From contig CALBVI010000218.1 of the NCBI GenBank assembly GCA_937969395.1, positions 1 through 6,524 of the forward strand: a DNA stretch of 6,524 bases, given 5' to 3'. The first letter of the stretch is position 1, and every line of letters begins with the position of its first letter. The notes below the pieces were generated by a model, which did no database searches, had not been told where the DNA came from, and saw nothing but the letters and a program-made list of their open reading frames with translations. Both the position numbers and the translations under genes were made by a program. Shown in pieces: positions 1-6,066 of the stretch. Source of the stretch: an uncultured Spongiibacteraceae bacterium. GTDB taxonomy: Bacteria > Pseudomonadota > Gammaproteobacteria > Pseudomonadales > Dasaniaceae.

Positions 1-6
1 GTTGAG

Positions 7-432
7 GTGGCCAAACTTCGAGCTGGTTATTCTGCACTTTGCTGGATTATTGGTATCGGGGCATATGTGGGAGCTATCCTTTTCTTTATGTCTGTAGATG
101 TCGTTCCAAAAGGTGGTGAAATCTATGGACACATATATACATTTTACTTTTGGGCGGCAGTTCCAATTCTTATTGCCGTTGCCATTGTTATGTTGGTTCT
201 TAGGCCGATATTTGTTTTGGCTCTTTGTGATCTTTACTCGGATTATCTCAGTGAAAAAGGAGTAGAAATCGAACTCCCAGATAATCCTGCTAAAAGTACC
301 AGTGCTATCGTGGCGTTTGGTTGTCTCTGTCTTCTTTTGGCTGTGATTTATATGTATCGTGTCGAATTAGGTGTGGTAGATATGCTATCAACTCCCTACG
401 GCCAAGAGTACCAACCAAGCAATGTGCAATAA
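7..432 (+). CDS. Small three-helix membrane protein of unknown function, probable integron cassette gene
   Basis: The protein is not recognised. The reading frame gives 141 residues from a GTG at position 7, but it is open to the left edge of the window, so the true start may lie outside. Three hydrophobic segments are visible, at about residues 8-29, 45-73 and 99-118. Between the second and third is a short polar, acidic stretch (about 75-97), and the tail after the third is polar. This is the pattern of a small inner-membrane protein. No catalytic motif is apparent. The stop codon lies only three bases before the attC-like palindrome at 435-495, the expected spacing for the gene of an integron cassette. 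Unrecognised membrane proteins are common cassette cargo. Coding is likely; function is unknown and the start is uncertain. Confidence 0.72.
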   Translation: MAKLRAGYSALCWIIGIGAYVGAILFFMSVDVVPKGGEIYGHIYTFYFWAAVPILIAVAIVMLVLRPIFVLALCDLYSDYLSEKGVEIELPDNPAKSTSAIVAFGCLCLLLAVIYMYRVELGVVDMLSTPYGQEYQPSNVQ

Positions 433-434
433 AG

Positions 435-495
435 CTTTAACAAGCACGTCAATTAGGACGCTCGCAAGCTCGCGCCTATTACGCGGGCGTTAGGT
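435..495 (+). other. Integron attC recombination site (59-base element)
   Basis: An imperfect palindrome of 61 bp lies just after a stop codon. Its left end is CTTTAAC (consensus RYYYAAC, first base off) and its right end is GTTAGGT (489-495, perfect GTTRRRY). The arms fold well: left TTTAAC pairs with right GTTAGG allowing G-T pairs. The inner arm CGT-AAT-AGG-CGC pairs with the right arm 472-483, leaving single unpaired bases C450, T454 and A458 on the left arm. Such extrahelical bases are a hallmark of attC sites and set strand choice by the integrase. The apical loop is about 10 nt. Crossover would fall between G489 and T490. In this orientation the 7-432 gene belongs to the cassette that ends here, the next cassette starts at 490, and the integrase should lie to the left of the window. 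Confidence 0.85.
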
Positions 496-535
496 GTTCA
501 CTAGTATAAAACCTTAATCACGAAGAGATAACTAG

Positions 536-2041
536 ATGCAATATTTTTCAATCCAAAAAAGGCGTTTTCAATTGATCAAGTTCCGGAAGTGTAAATTGAT
601 ACAGCAGGTTTTAATGATTTTCGCTATTACATCTTGCGGTGGAGGAGGCTCTACTTCGCCTACGCCTACGCCTACGCCCACGTCTACGCCTATAGTAAGT
701 AGCAAATGGAGTATTTTGAACGGTTTTCCTGTAAGTTATTTCAGTGGAGCTGGTTTTTCCCCGGAAGGAGCGCAAAATAATTTTCTTATTGAAAACATTG
801 ATGGAATGGATGGACTGGAAATATTGGTGGCAGGAACAGCTACACCTGGAAATTCGTCAATACATATTTTTAAAAATAATGGTGAGCCGCTTAGTGGATG
901 GCCATCAGATTTATTACCTACCGGTACTGCTCCTTTTGTTGTTGCAAACTTTGGCGAAAAGGTAGTGGTTGGAGGCACAAATACAGTAGAAAATGATCTG
1001 TTCGTTTATGCTGCTGATTATTTAGGTTTTCCATTATCTTATTGGACTAATGTTCCTGTAAGTTTTGTGGGTCAATATCCCTCAGCTTTTGACATCGATA
1101 ATGATGGAATTGATGAAATTTTTGTTGGTGATGAAAGTGCTCAACTGTTAGCACTAGATTATATTGGAAATGTTTTGCCGGGTTGGAATGAAAGCTCTTA
1201 CCGTGAAATATGCTTGGATGGCTCAGGGCAATCAACAAAAGCTATAGCATTTGGGGATTTGAATGAGGATTCAAAAGTTGAGGTGTTGGCTGTTTCTGGA
1301 AATTTATTTTCTAGCCTAAATCATTGTTTATTAGCTTTCCAATTAGATGGTAGTCAACTAGATGGGTTTCCTATAGTGATTCCGGGTAACGGTCGGCATG
1401 ATTTTTCGATAGCTGTCGGTAACGTAGATAGTGACGCAGCTTTAGAAATTGTATATGTACAATCTGGGCGTTTGGCTGGAATCAACCCAGAACTCTATGT
1501 TTATGGCAATGATGGTCTGATTAAGTATAGGGCAAGTCTATCAGGTGATTTACTCTTTTCAGGCGCTTCTCCAGTACTGGCTGATCTTGATGGAGATACA
1601 GTAAATGAAATAATTGTTTTAGGAAATGGAACGCTTAATGTTACACGGGGCAACGGAGATCATTTTCCCGGATTCCCAATAGTGTTCGGGCGCTCTGAAT
1701 TAAGTAGCCTTGGGAATTGTGGAGTTGTAGTTGGTGACATTAACGGTGATACTGAGCCTGAAATTGTATTTTGTGCCATAGACCTTGGAGATGTTAGTAC
1801 ATGGGCTGTTAGTACTAATGGAGAGTTTTTAGAGGATTCTCCGTTGATCTCTGGCGAAAACGCTACTGGCTCGCCTCGAGGCCCAGCCATTGCTGATGTA
1901 GACAATGATGGACAGAATGAAATAGTTGTTGGAAATAGTAACAAAATCTGGGTCTATCGTTATGGAGAAAACGTTCCGTCAGGAGATATTCTATGGGGGC
2001 AATATGGAAAAGATTCTAAACGAACAAATCTCGTACGTTAA
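536..2041 (+). CDS. FG-GAP/VCBS-repeat beta-propeller lipoprotein
   Basis: A 501-residue predicted lipoprotein. A basic N-terminus and the hydrophobic stretch LIQQVLMIFA lead into a lipobox ITSC, so Cys34 would be lipidated. A glycine run and a Pro-Thr linker (about 35-52) then tether the folded domain. Acidic D-x-D-x-D-x-x-x-E-I loops of the FG-GAP/VCBS kind occur at residues 87-96, 186-195, 241-250, 296-305, 350-359, 401-410 and 454-463. The spacing is 50-55 residues, with one blade (about 134-147) lacking the loop. The C-terminus WGQYGKDSKRTN resembles the W-x-x-x-x-x-D-x-x-x-T closing motif of this family. Such domains bind calcium and usually mediate surface binding rather than catalysis; no enzymatic site is seen. 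The ATG at 536 has GAAGAG at 522-527, eight bases before it. A TTG near residue 13 would give a more typical lipoprotein signal length. The gene starts 41 bases after the attC crossover side, as cassette genes do. Confidence 0.88.
   Translation: MQYFSIQKRRFQLIKFRKCKLIQQVLMIFAITSCGGGGSTSPTPTPTPTSTPIVSSKWSILNGFPVSYFSGAGFSPEGAQNNFLIENIDGMDGLEILVAGTATPGNSSIHIFKNNGEPLSGWPSDLLPTGTAPFVVANFGEKVVVGGTNTVENDLFVYAADYLGFPLSYWTNVPVSFVGQYPSAFDIDNDGIDEIFVGDESAQLLALDYIGNVLPGWNESSYREICLDGSGQSTKAIAFGDLNEDSKVEVLAVSGNLFSSLNHCLLAFQLDGSQLDGFPIVIPGNGRHDFSIAVGNVDSDAALEIVYVQSGRLAGINPELYVYGNDGLIKYRASLSGDLLFSGASPVLADLDGDTVNEIIVLGNGTLNVTRGNGDHFPGFPIVFGRSELSSLGNCGVVVGDINGDTEPEIVFCAIDLGDVSTWAVSTNGEFLEDSPLISGENATGSPRGPAIADVDNDGQNEIVVGNSNKIWVYRYGENVPSGDILWGQYGKDSKRTNLVR
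659..688 (+). repeat. CCTACG-type hexanucleotide tandem repeat encoding the Pro-Thr linker
   Basis: Five six-base units: three perfect CCTACG copies (659-676), then CCCACG and TCTACG. They encode the Pro-Thr/Ser-Thr linker directly after the lipidated cysteine region. Because the unit is six bases, copy-number slippage would change linker length by two residues without shifting the frame. Confidence 0.8.
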
Positions 2042-2246
2042 TTATAAAAGCACTTTGGGCATATAACCTAGTTGTAGATATGATGTAGTATTCTCTATTC
2101 AACTTTGAGGTATCTACGCTACTAACTCCATACGCTAGGAACTGATGTATTCTACCGGTCTAGTACCAATGTAAGTCTATAGTCCGGCAAATAACGCTGT
2201 GGTTCAAAGAATGGCATATTATTTATATCACCTAGTATCAAGTTTG
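2042..2246. other. AT-rich non-coding stretch between lipoprotein gene and IS30 element
   Basis: All plus-strand frames are interrupted by stops. The minus strand holds only a 21-codon frame beginning with an ATG near 2215, with no recognisable content. No GTTRRRY/RYYYAAC pair with a foldable palindrome could be found, so the attC expected after a cassette gene of this orientation is not visible. No convincing terminator is seen either. The stretch may be decayed cassette DNA left next to the insertion sequence. Confidence 0.45.
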
Positions 2247-2256
2247 AAGTGCGACA
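2247..2256 (+). repeat. IS30-family terminal inverted repeat, left copy
   Basis: AAGTGCGACA, identical to the reverse complement of 3298-3307. It lies 8 bp beyond the transposase stop codon, so it is the transposase 3' end of the element. Confidence 0.8.
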
Positions 2257-2263
2257 ATAATTA

Positions 2264-3226
2264 TTAAATTCCAAAATACATTTCCTCTGGTGTTTGGTAA
2301 TCATAACGCTTTCTTGGTCTTGTGTTTAAAACTTGAGCAATTCGTTCACATTGAGATTGGGTTACATTTGCCATGCTTTCCGTTTTTGGTAAGTATTGGC
2401 GAATTAGCCCATTCACGTTTTCGTTGCTACCTCGCTCCCATGAGTGGTATGGCGTTGCAAAATAAAATTTAACCCTACAGAGTTGTTCAAGTTTTTCATA
2501 TCCATGAAATTCTGTACCATTATCCGCTGTAATCGTTTTAAATATTAATCCTGATCCATTAATCATACTAATGATTCGCTTATTTACTGACGCTATTGAT
2601 TTATCTTTAGCTTTTCCGATCAAAACATATCCCGTTTTTCTTTCAAGCAATGTCACTATGCAATGATTGCTGCCACGCCCATGAACGGTATCAATTTCCC
2701 AGTGTCCTTTATACCGACGTGTCTCAACTGCATGACTACGTTCAGATATGTGTCTTTTGTTAGCCAGCCTTCCTCGACTATCATAAGACTTGTAGCGTTT
2801 TCTTCGCTGCTTTGTAGACTGCCTTAAATAGGTCCAAAGTGAGCCGCCATCCTCTTTGTCCTTCCAAATATATTGATAGATAGTTTCATGGCTCATTTTG
2901 TTGAAGGCAAGTTTTAAGCGGCGTATATAGCCAACAATTTGTTCAGGGGAAAATCTTTTTTTGATTAGCCTTCTAACCAACAAGAAATCAGTTTCATCAT
3001 AATGGCTATTTCTTCGTGACCGCCGCCTTCTTGCTACAGCTCTTCGGTTAGCTTTAAATGCTCTGTAAGCATTGTCTACGCCTCTGCATCGATTACGATC
3101 TAATTCACGGTAGATCGTTGAGAAATGACGATTTAGTTGGCCGGCAATTTTCCTAATAGATAAGCCTTGCTGTTTGAGGGTGATAAGTATTATTCTTTCC
3201 TCATAGGTGAGCTGTTGATAGGTCAT
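2264..3226 (-). CDS. IS30-family transposase, DD(33)E type
   Basis: A complete 320-residue transposase of normal IS30 length that cuts and joins the ends of its own element. The N-terminus holds a helix-turn-helix (about residues 20-41, LSIRKIAGQLNRHFSTIYREL) for binding the terminal repeats, followed by an Arg-rich stretch (about 61-72). A second conserved block has the form F-S-P-E-Q-I (92-97), with H-E-T-I-Y-Q-Y-I (113-120) after it. The catalytic acids are Asp179 in HWEIDTVHG, Asp235 in TADNGTEFH and Glu269 in ERGSNENVNG. There are 33 residues between the last two, the signature spacing of the family. The end R-x-R-K-R-Y-x-Y-x-T-P-E-E is also typical. There is no frameshift or internal stop, so the enzyme may be active. 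The start is the ATG at 3224-3226; no strong ribosome-binding site precedes it. Confidence 0.96.
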   Translation of the reverse strand: MTYQQLTYEERIILITLKQQGLSIRKIAGQLNRHFSTIYRELDRNRCRGVDNAYRAFKANRRAVARRRRSRRNSHYDETDFLLVRRLIKKRFSPEQIVGYIRRLKLAFNKMSHETIYQYIWKDKEDGGSLWTYLRQSTKQRRKRYKSYDSRGRLANKRHISERSHAVETRRYKGHWEIDTVHGRGSNHCIVTLLERKTGYVLIGKAKDKSIASVNKRIISMINGSGLIFKTITADNGTEFHGYEKLEQLCRVKFYFATPYHSWERGSNENVNGLIRQYLPKTESMANVTQSQCERIAQVLNTRPRKRYDYQTPEEMYFGI

Positions 3227-3297
3227 AAGGTTTTTCCACTTCTTGGCGGGAGAGAAAAAACTGATATATTACAGCTCACCTTCTTACTTTTAAAATG

Positions 3298-3307
3298 TGT
3301 CGCACTT
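3298..3307 (-). repeat. IS30-family terminal inverted repeat, right copy
   Basis: TGTCGCACTT on the plus strand, the exact inverse of 2247-2256. It lies about 70 bp upstream of the transposase start, so the transposase promoter should lie between here and 3227. A TAATAT-like box on the minus strand (about 3266-3271) is a weak candidate for it. The last bases of the repeat run into the truncated reading frame to the right. Confidence 0.8.
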
Positions 3308-3482
3308 AGTATATGAATTCGGCCATGGTAATAGATCAGATACTGGAACTAGTGCTATGTATTTTGTTGGTCTTGGTTGGAAAGTTGGTAGAAGAGTTGA
3401 AATAAGTGTTACCCAGCTATTTATTGATATTGAACATTTTGATATGAATACTAGTTCGGTTGGTATTAATTGGATATTTTAG
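3306..3482 (+). pseudogene. C-terminal fragment of an outer-membrane beta-barrel-like protein, cut by the IS30 element
   Basis: An open frame emerges from the right end of the insertion sequence and runs about 55 codons to a TAG at 3480-3482. The residues alternate polar and hydrophobic in three strand-like blocks: TSAMYFVGLGWKV, RVEISVTQLFIDIEH and NTSSVGINWIF. The protein ends in a terminal Phe, the classical C-terminal signal of outer-membrane beta-barrel proteins. A nominal GTG start at 3297 lies inside the insertion sequence and is not credible as a natural start. No N-terminal half in a compatible frame is found left of the element, where stops occur in every plus frame. The gene therefore appears to have lost its 5' part. 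The specific family (for example PagL-like or small porin-like) cannot be decided. Confidence 0.55.
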
Positions 3483-3506
3483 AAGTTGATATCTTTGCCT
3501 GCACAG

Positions 3507-3627
3507 CCTAATAAAATAATGAAAATAGCCCACAAAAAAATCGTGGACGGGACAATGTAGTTTCCCCCATTTGCTACACACCTCTCATTAAATAGAGGTA
3601 AACAAATAACTAAGGCTATTTGTTAGG
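3507..3627 (+). other. Possible degenerate attC remnant / inverted-repeat structure
   Basis: About 25 bp after the truncated barrel gene, CCTAA (3507-3511) and AAATAGCC (3523-3530) have inverse partners GGCTATTT (3614-3621) and TTAGG (3623-3627) about 100 bp on. The order is the one expected for attC arms after a plus-strand cassette gene. The right end GTTAGGA is one base off GTTRRRY, and the left end CCTAAT would correspond to a damaged RYYYAAC. The left arm carries about 11 unpaired bases, so the fold is poor. Smaller hairpins lie within: CCTCT/AGAGG (3581-3598) and an 8-bp stem AACAAATA/TATTTGTT (3601-3624). It could be the decayed final attC of the array or chance pairing in AT-rich DNA. 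Confidence 0.28.
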
Positions 3628-3649
3628 AACTGTATGTTTTGAAAAATTC

Positions 3650-3686
3650 GTAGCTGCCAGATCGGTTGATTCAATCTGGCAGCTAC
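3650..3686 (-). terminator. Rho-independent terminator of the minus-strand operon
   Basis: A perfect 13-bp stem, GTAGCTGCCAGAT (3650-3662) and its complement (3674-3686), encloses an 11-nt loop. Read on the minus strand, the stem is followed by GAATTTTTC, a T-rich tail, and it lies 57 bases beyond the stop codon of the SnoaL-like gene. The plus-strand side has only TTTC after the stem, so action in that direction would be weaker. It separates the minus-strand operon from the array side. Confidence 0.85.
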
Positions 3687-3742
3687 TTTCACTGGCTGTA
3701 TTACGCTCAATATTTCGAGCATTCCCCAGTAAGCAATTACCT

Positions 3743-4774
3743 TTATTGGTCTGGGAACCAATAGTCCATAGAGCCGCCAAGCTGCATCATCATGCCTAGG
3801 TCATCACCAAAGAACCAACGGTAGGCCCAATCGGCGCCATCAAACTCCATAAAACCGATTTCATAAGCAGATACTTTATTACCAGCGGCTGGAATTCCAA
3901 AGAGGCTCTGAGTATTCGTTGCCGTTAATCGAAACAGAATCATGACCCATTTATCCTCAGCCATCATGCCAGCTATCTTATCGACGCGATCAGGAAAGGC
4001 TCCGCGAAAAGGATATTGAGCGGCGGCTTCTGGTGTGGCGCCATCGGTGATATTGGTAAAACCGCGACGCTGCCCTTCACCATATTCTTCAACAGGAGGG
4101 AGGAGGCCCGCAGGTGGGTTTTTAGCTTTATAGGCGTTAATCATTAGCTTGTTGTGATAGGCCTGTGAATCAACTGGGTTAGCCAATAGACCGGCAAGGT
4201 GTTCATCTCCTGTCATTACGGGTAGTACAATTGGCCCAGCTTCCCATTGTCCATCTTTGCGCGAGGGAAGAGGTTTTCCGATTTGACGCAGCAATCCAAC
4301 TTCGTCTGCCATAAACCAAGACTTGGTAATCTTGCCATCAGCCAACCAAAAAATAGCCGCTGAGTCGATATCGATTTTTTCTCCTGTTGCGGGGATACCG
4401 TAGAGATTGCCTTTGTGCGTGCCTTTGATACGGTAACGAACCGCTACCATATTGCCGTCGGCCATCACAATATCAACGTCTTCATATCGGTCAGGAACGG
4501 CTATTCGCAGAGGCTCAGCAGTGTCCATCAACTCTGAGCCTAAAGCATGGTGTCTCATGTTGTGAAATTCGGAACGTATGCGTTGGTGATCTGTAGACAT
4601 CAACTCTGCCGCCACCGATTCATGTTCCGGGGTGCTGAGTGTGTCCATATAACGCGTTACGACTAGTTTATTGGCGTCTTGTTCAGATATGGCCTGCGCA
4701 TTCGCAAGCTGAAATCCACAACACATCAATATTGCTGGAAGTATTACCCTTTTTACCTTGATGCCTAAGTTCAT
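3743..4774 (-). CDS. Exported protein with two tandem SnoaL-like (NTF2-fold) domains
   Basis: A 343-residue protein with a signal peptide (basic MNLGIKVKR, hydrophobic core, ANA cleavage site at about residue 26), so it is probably periplasmic. Two related halves follow, about 32-167 and 205-335. Both contain a GIPA loop (GIPATGEK at 126-133, GIPAAGNK at 293-300), then an aromatic strand, then a W-F-x-x-D-x-x-G-x-x-x-Q-[IL]-G segment (WFMADEVGLLRQIG at 153-166, WFFGDDLGMMMQLG at 320-333). This is the core of SnoaL-like polyketide-cyclase/ester-cyclase domains of the NTF2 superfamily, small cone-shaped folds that bind or isomerise hydrophobic molecules. The substrate is unknown. The ATG at 4772-4774 has AAGAGG (minus strand, 4783-4788) eight bases upstream. 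It is last in an operon-like run and is followed by a strong terminator. Confidence 0.88.
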   Translation of the reverse strand: MNLGIKVKRVILPAILMCCGFQLANAQAISEQDANKLVVTRYMDTLSTPEHESVAAELMSTDHQRIRSEFHNMRHHALGSELMDTAEPLRIAVPDRYEDVDIVMADGNMVAVRYRIKGTHKGNLYGIPATGEKIDIDSAAIFWLADGKITKSWFMADEVGLLRQIGKPLPSRKDGQWEAGPIVLPVMTGDEHLAGLLANPVDSQAYHNKLMINAYKAKNPPAGLLPPVEEYGEGQRRGFTNITDGATPEAAAQYPFRGAFPDRVDKIAGMMAEDKWVMILFRLTATNTQSLFGIPAAGNKVSAYEIGFMEFDGADWAYRWFFGDDLGMMMQLGGSMDYWFPDQ

Positions 4775-4821
4775 TGCTAAAACCTCTTATTGTTGTTCGT
4801 TTATTCAGATTCGTCCTGAAA

Positions 4822-4911
4822 CTAAAAGTCTGCTGTTTTGCTAAGTGCAGGGATACCGTGAAGATTTTTACCCGTGTTGCCAGAGCTCTGACTGCAAGTT
4901 AAAACTGTGTT
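4822..4911 (-). pseudogene. Possible decayed fragment of a SnoaL-like gene in the intergenic gap
   Basis: On the minus strand, between the DUF6152 and SnoaL-like genes, a short stop-to-stop frame ends with GNTGKNLHGIPALSK and then a stop. This resembles GTHKGNLYGIPATGEK in the first SnoaL-like domain and TNTQSLFGIPAAGNK in the second. The ten bases GGGATACCGT (plus strand, 4850-4859) are shared exactly with 4392-4401 in the intact gene, at the equivalent codons. The frame has no start codon with a ribosome-binding site and no remainder of the domain. It could be debris of a third domain copy left by duplication and deletion, or chance similarity to a short loop. Confidence 0.4.
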
Positions 4912-4970
4912 TCAACGTTTTATACCGATGTTAAGTTGCAGGCTTATCATACCAGTCCGCTATGCAAACA

Positions 4971-6041
4971 CTAAAACCCCTTAACACGCTCCTCGGTCAG
5001 TTCTACGCAAGCATAGTCAGAATAAGGTTCGTTGGTTTTGTTCTGCGTTAGTTGTGCGGTGTAGGGTTCAGCTAGATAAAGCGGGTCGTTGATGGTGTAA
5101 GTCATTATCAGCCATTCTCCATCCTCGCTGAGATTAAATCTCTCGACTGTGTGCATCTGATCGCTGTGCTTAACGCCTGTGCGAACGGCTGCCAGCCAGC
5201 CCGCTTCAAATCCAACGGTATCCACTACCAAGGTGTCGCCTACCCATTTGCCGATAGAGTGGCCTGCACGGCTTGGCGTGATATTGTCAGGGTGTGAGGC
5301 CATATCGAGATGGATGGTACGAACTAAGTCCATAAAACCGTAGGTCATGATGATTTTGTCGTCTGTTTGTTTAACTTTGTTGACGTGCCCATCAAACCAC
5401 CAGTCATGGAAAATATTGGTCTCTTCACATTGGAGTCTAGGATTCATTTCTATACTAAAATTTGCCGCGGCTGCTTTGCCTTCTGGCGTCGGCACAAAGG
5501 AGACGCGACCCGTTGGTACTGGAATGTCAGCTGGCCACGCGGCAGCTTTAGCGGCAGCCTCTGATGGCCCTGGAGTATGTCCTCTTCCAGGAGGGGCAGC
5601 CCACCGACCGTTTATGACCGGTGTGCCTGGTGCTAGATCAACTTCAGCAACAGCCTCTTCTAACAGAGGGGCGATTTTATCGTTACGAGCTAGTGTGCGA
5701 CCATCCGCAAAGGTCACAGAGTCCATCATGCAACCAAATTCTTCACGGCGAGCTTGTGATCCTTTGATGGTAATTGGTGTTCCGGTAGCAAACATGGCTT
5801 TTGTCCAACCTGCGCGTATTAGTCCGCTTGCGCCACGCATTTCACATCGCCATTCTTGAGTCTCACCGGTTGCAGAGGTGGCATCGAAATAGACATAGGA
5901 ATGTGGGTTCACAATTCGAACGTCGGTAACAACACCTGTTACTTCAACTTTTATATCGCGATTAAACTGGCCATTGCTACCGTGATGGGCAAGGGCGGCA
6001 GTAGAGGCCAAGGTGAAGGTCAATGCCGTGAGTAATTTCAT
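4971..6041 (-). CDS. Exported DUF6152 protein with a C-terminal conserved domain of unknown function
   Basis: A 356-residue exported protein. The signal peptide MKLLTALTFTLASTAALA is probably cleaved just before the His pair, giving a mature N-terminus HHGSNGQF. With the following V-T-G-V-V-T-D-V and N-P-H-S-Y-V (about 34-50), this is the typical start of DUF6152, a small beta-rich periplasmic domain whose exposed histidines suggest metal binding (inference). After a Pro/Ala-rich linker (about 135-195) comes a second region: PRLQCEETN, IIMTYGFMDLVRTIHLD, then GHSIGKWVGDTLVVDTVGF (260-278), H-S-D-Q-M-H-T-V-E-R-F (292-302) and TINDPLYLAEPYT. These blocks match a conserved domain found in many uncharacterised bacterial secreted proteins. 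The reaction is unknown. The ATG at 6039-6041 is preceded by AAGAGAG at seven bases, and the gene starts 25 bases after the hydrolase gene, so the two are probably cotranscribed. Confidence 0.85.
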   Translation of the reverse strand: MKLLTALTFTLASTAALAHHGSNGQFNRDIKVEVTGVVTDVRIVNPHSYVYFDATSATGETQEWRCEMRGASGLIRAGWTKAMFATGTPITIKGSQARREEFGCMMDSVTFADGRTLARNDKIAPLLEEAVAEVDLAPGTPVINGRWAAPPGRGHTPGPSEAAAKAAAWPADIPVPTGRVSFVPTPEGKAAAANFSIEMNPRLQCEETNIFHDWWFDGHVNKVKQTDDKIIMTYGFMDLVRTIHLDMASHPDNITPSRAGHSIGKWVGDTLVVDTVGFEAGWLAAVRTGVKHSDQMHTVERFNLSEDGEWLIMTYTINDPLYLAEPYTAQLTQNKTNEPYSDYACVELTEERVKGF

Positions 6042-6066
6042 GTTTAAGCTCTCTTATTAGATTTGC

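Larger units (their letters stand above)
2247..3307 (-). mobile_element. IS30-family insertion sequence, about 1.06 kb, apparently intact
   Basis: The element is bounded by a perfect 10-bp inverted pair, AAGTGCGACA at 2247-2256 and its reverse complement at 3298-3307. Beyond this the ends are only loosely similar and AT-rich. It contains one full-length transposase gene on the minus strand that fills nearly the whole element, the standard IS30 layout. The exact outer ends are uncertain by a base or two. No clean 2-3 bp target duplication is seen: the left flank ends TTTG and the right flank begins AGTA. That suggests an adjacent deletion, recombination between two copies, or misplacement of the ends by one or two bases. 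Confidence 0.85.

Noticed and set aside
1..7. GTTGAGG at the window start as the end of a preceding attC site
   Set aside because: The last base breaks GTTRRRY, the partner arm would be outside the window, and a start codon at 7 would leave no room for a ribosome-binding site. Cannot be supported.
659..688. Hexamer repeat as a CRISPR or regulatory iteron array
   Set aside because: Units are too short, lack spacers and code in frame for a Pro-Thr linker.
736..1944. Minus-strand and out-of-frame open frames inside the lipoprotein gene (for example 736-978, 1047-1238 and 1660-1944)
   Set aside because: They lie within a gene with clear domain structure and show no recognisable protein features of their own.
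2290..2472. Plus-strand 60-codon frame inside the IS30 transposase gene
   Set aside because: It is antisense to the conserved catalytic C-terminus of the transposase, with no independent support.
2234..3312. AGTAT at 2234-2238 and 3308-3312 as a 5-bp target duplication of the insertion sequence
   Set aside because: The left copy is separated from the inverted repeat by 8 bp while the right copy abuts it, and the IS30 family usually makes 2-3 bp duplications. Likely chance in AT-rich DNA.
3601..3624. 8-bp hairpin AACAAATA/TATTTGTT as a terminator
   Set aside because: It is AT-rich, weak and not followed by a T run on either strand. It is better mentioned as part of the possible attC remnant.
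5347..5859. Plus-strand open frames of 170 and 65 codons opposite the DUF6152 gene
   Set aside because: Both are antisense to a well-supported gene with signal peptide and conserved motifs. Their translations are low in recognisable structure.
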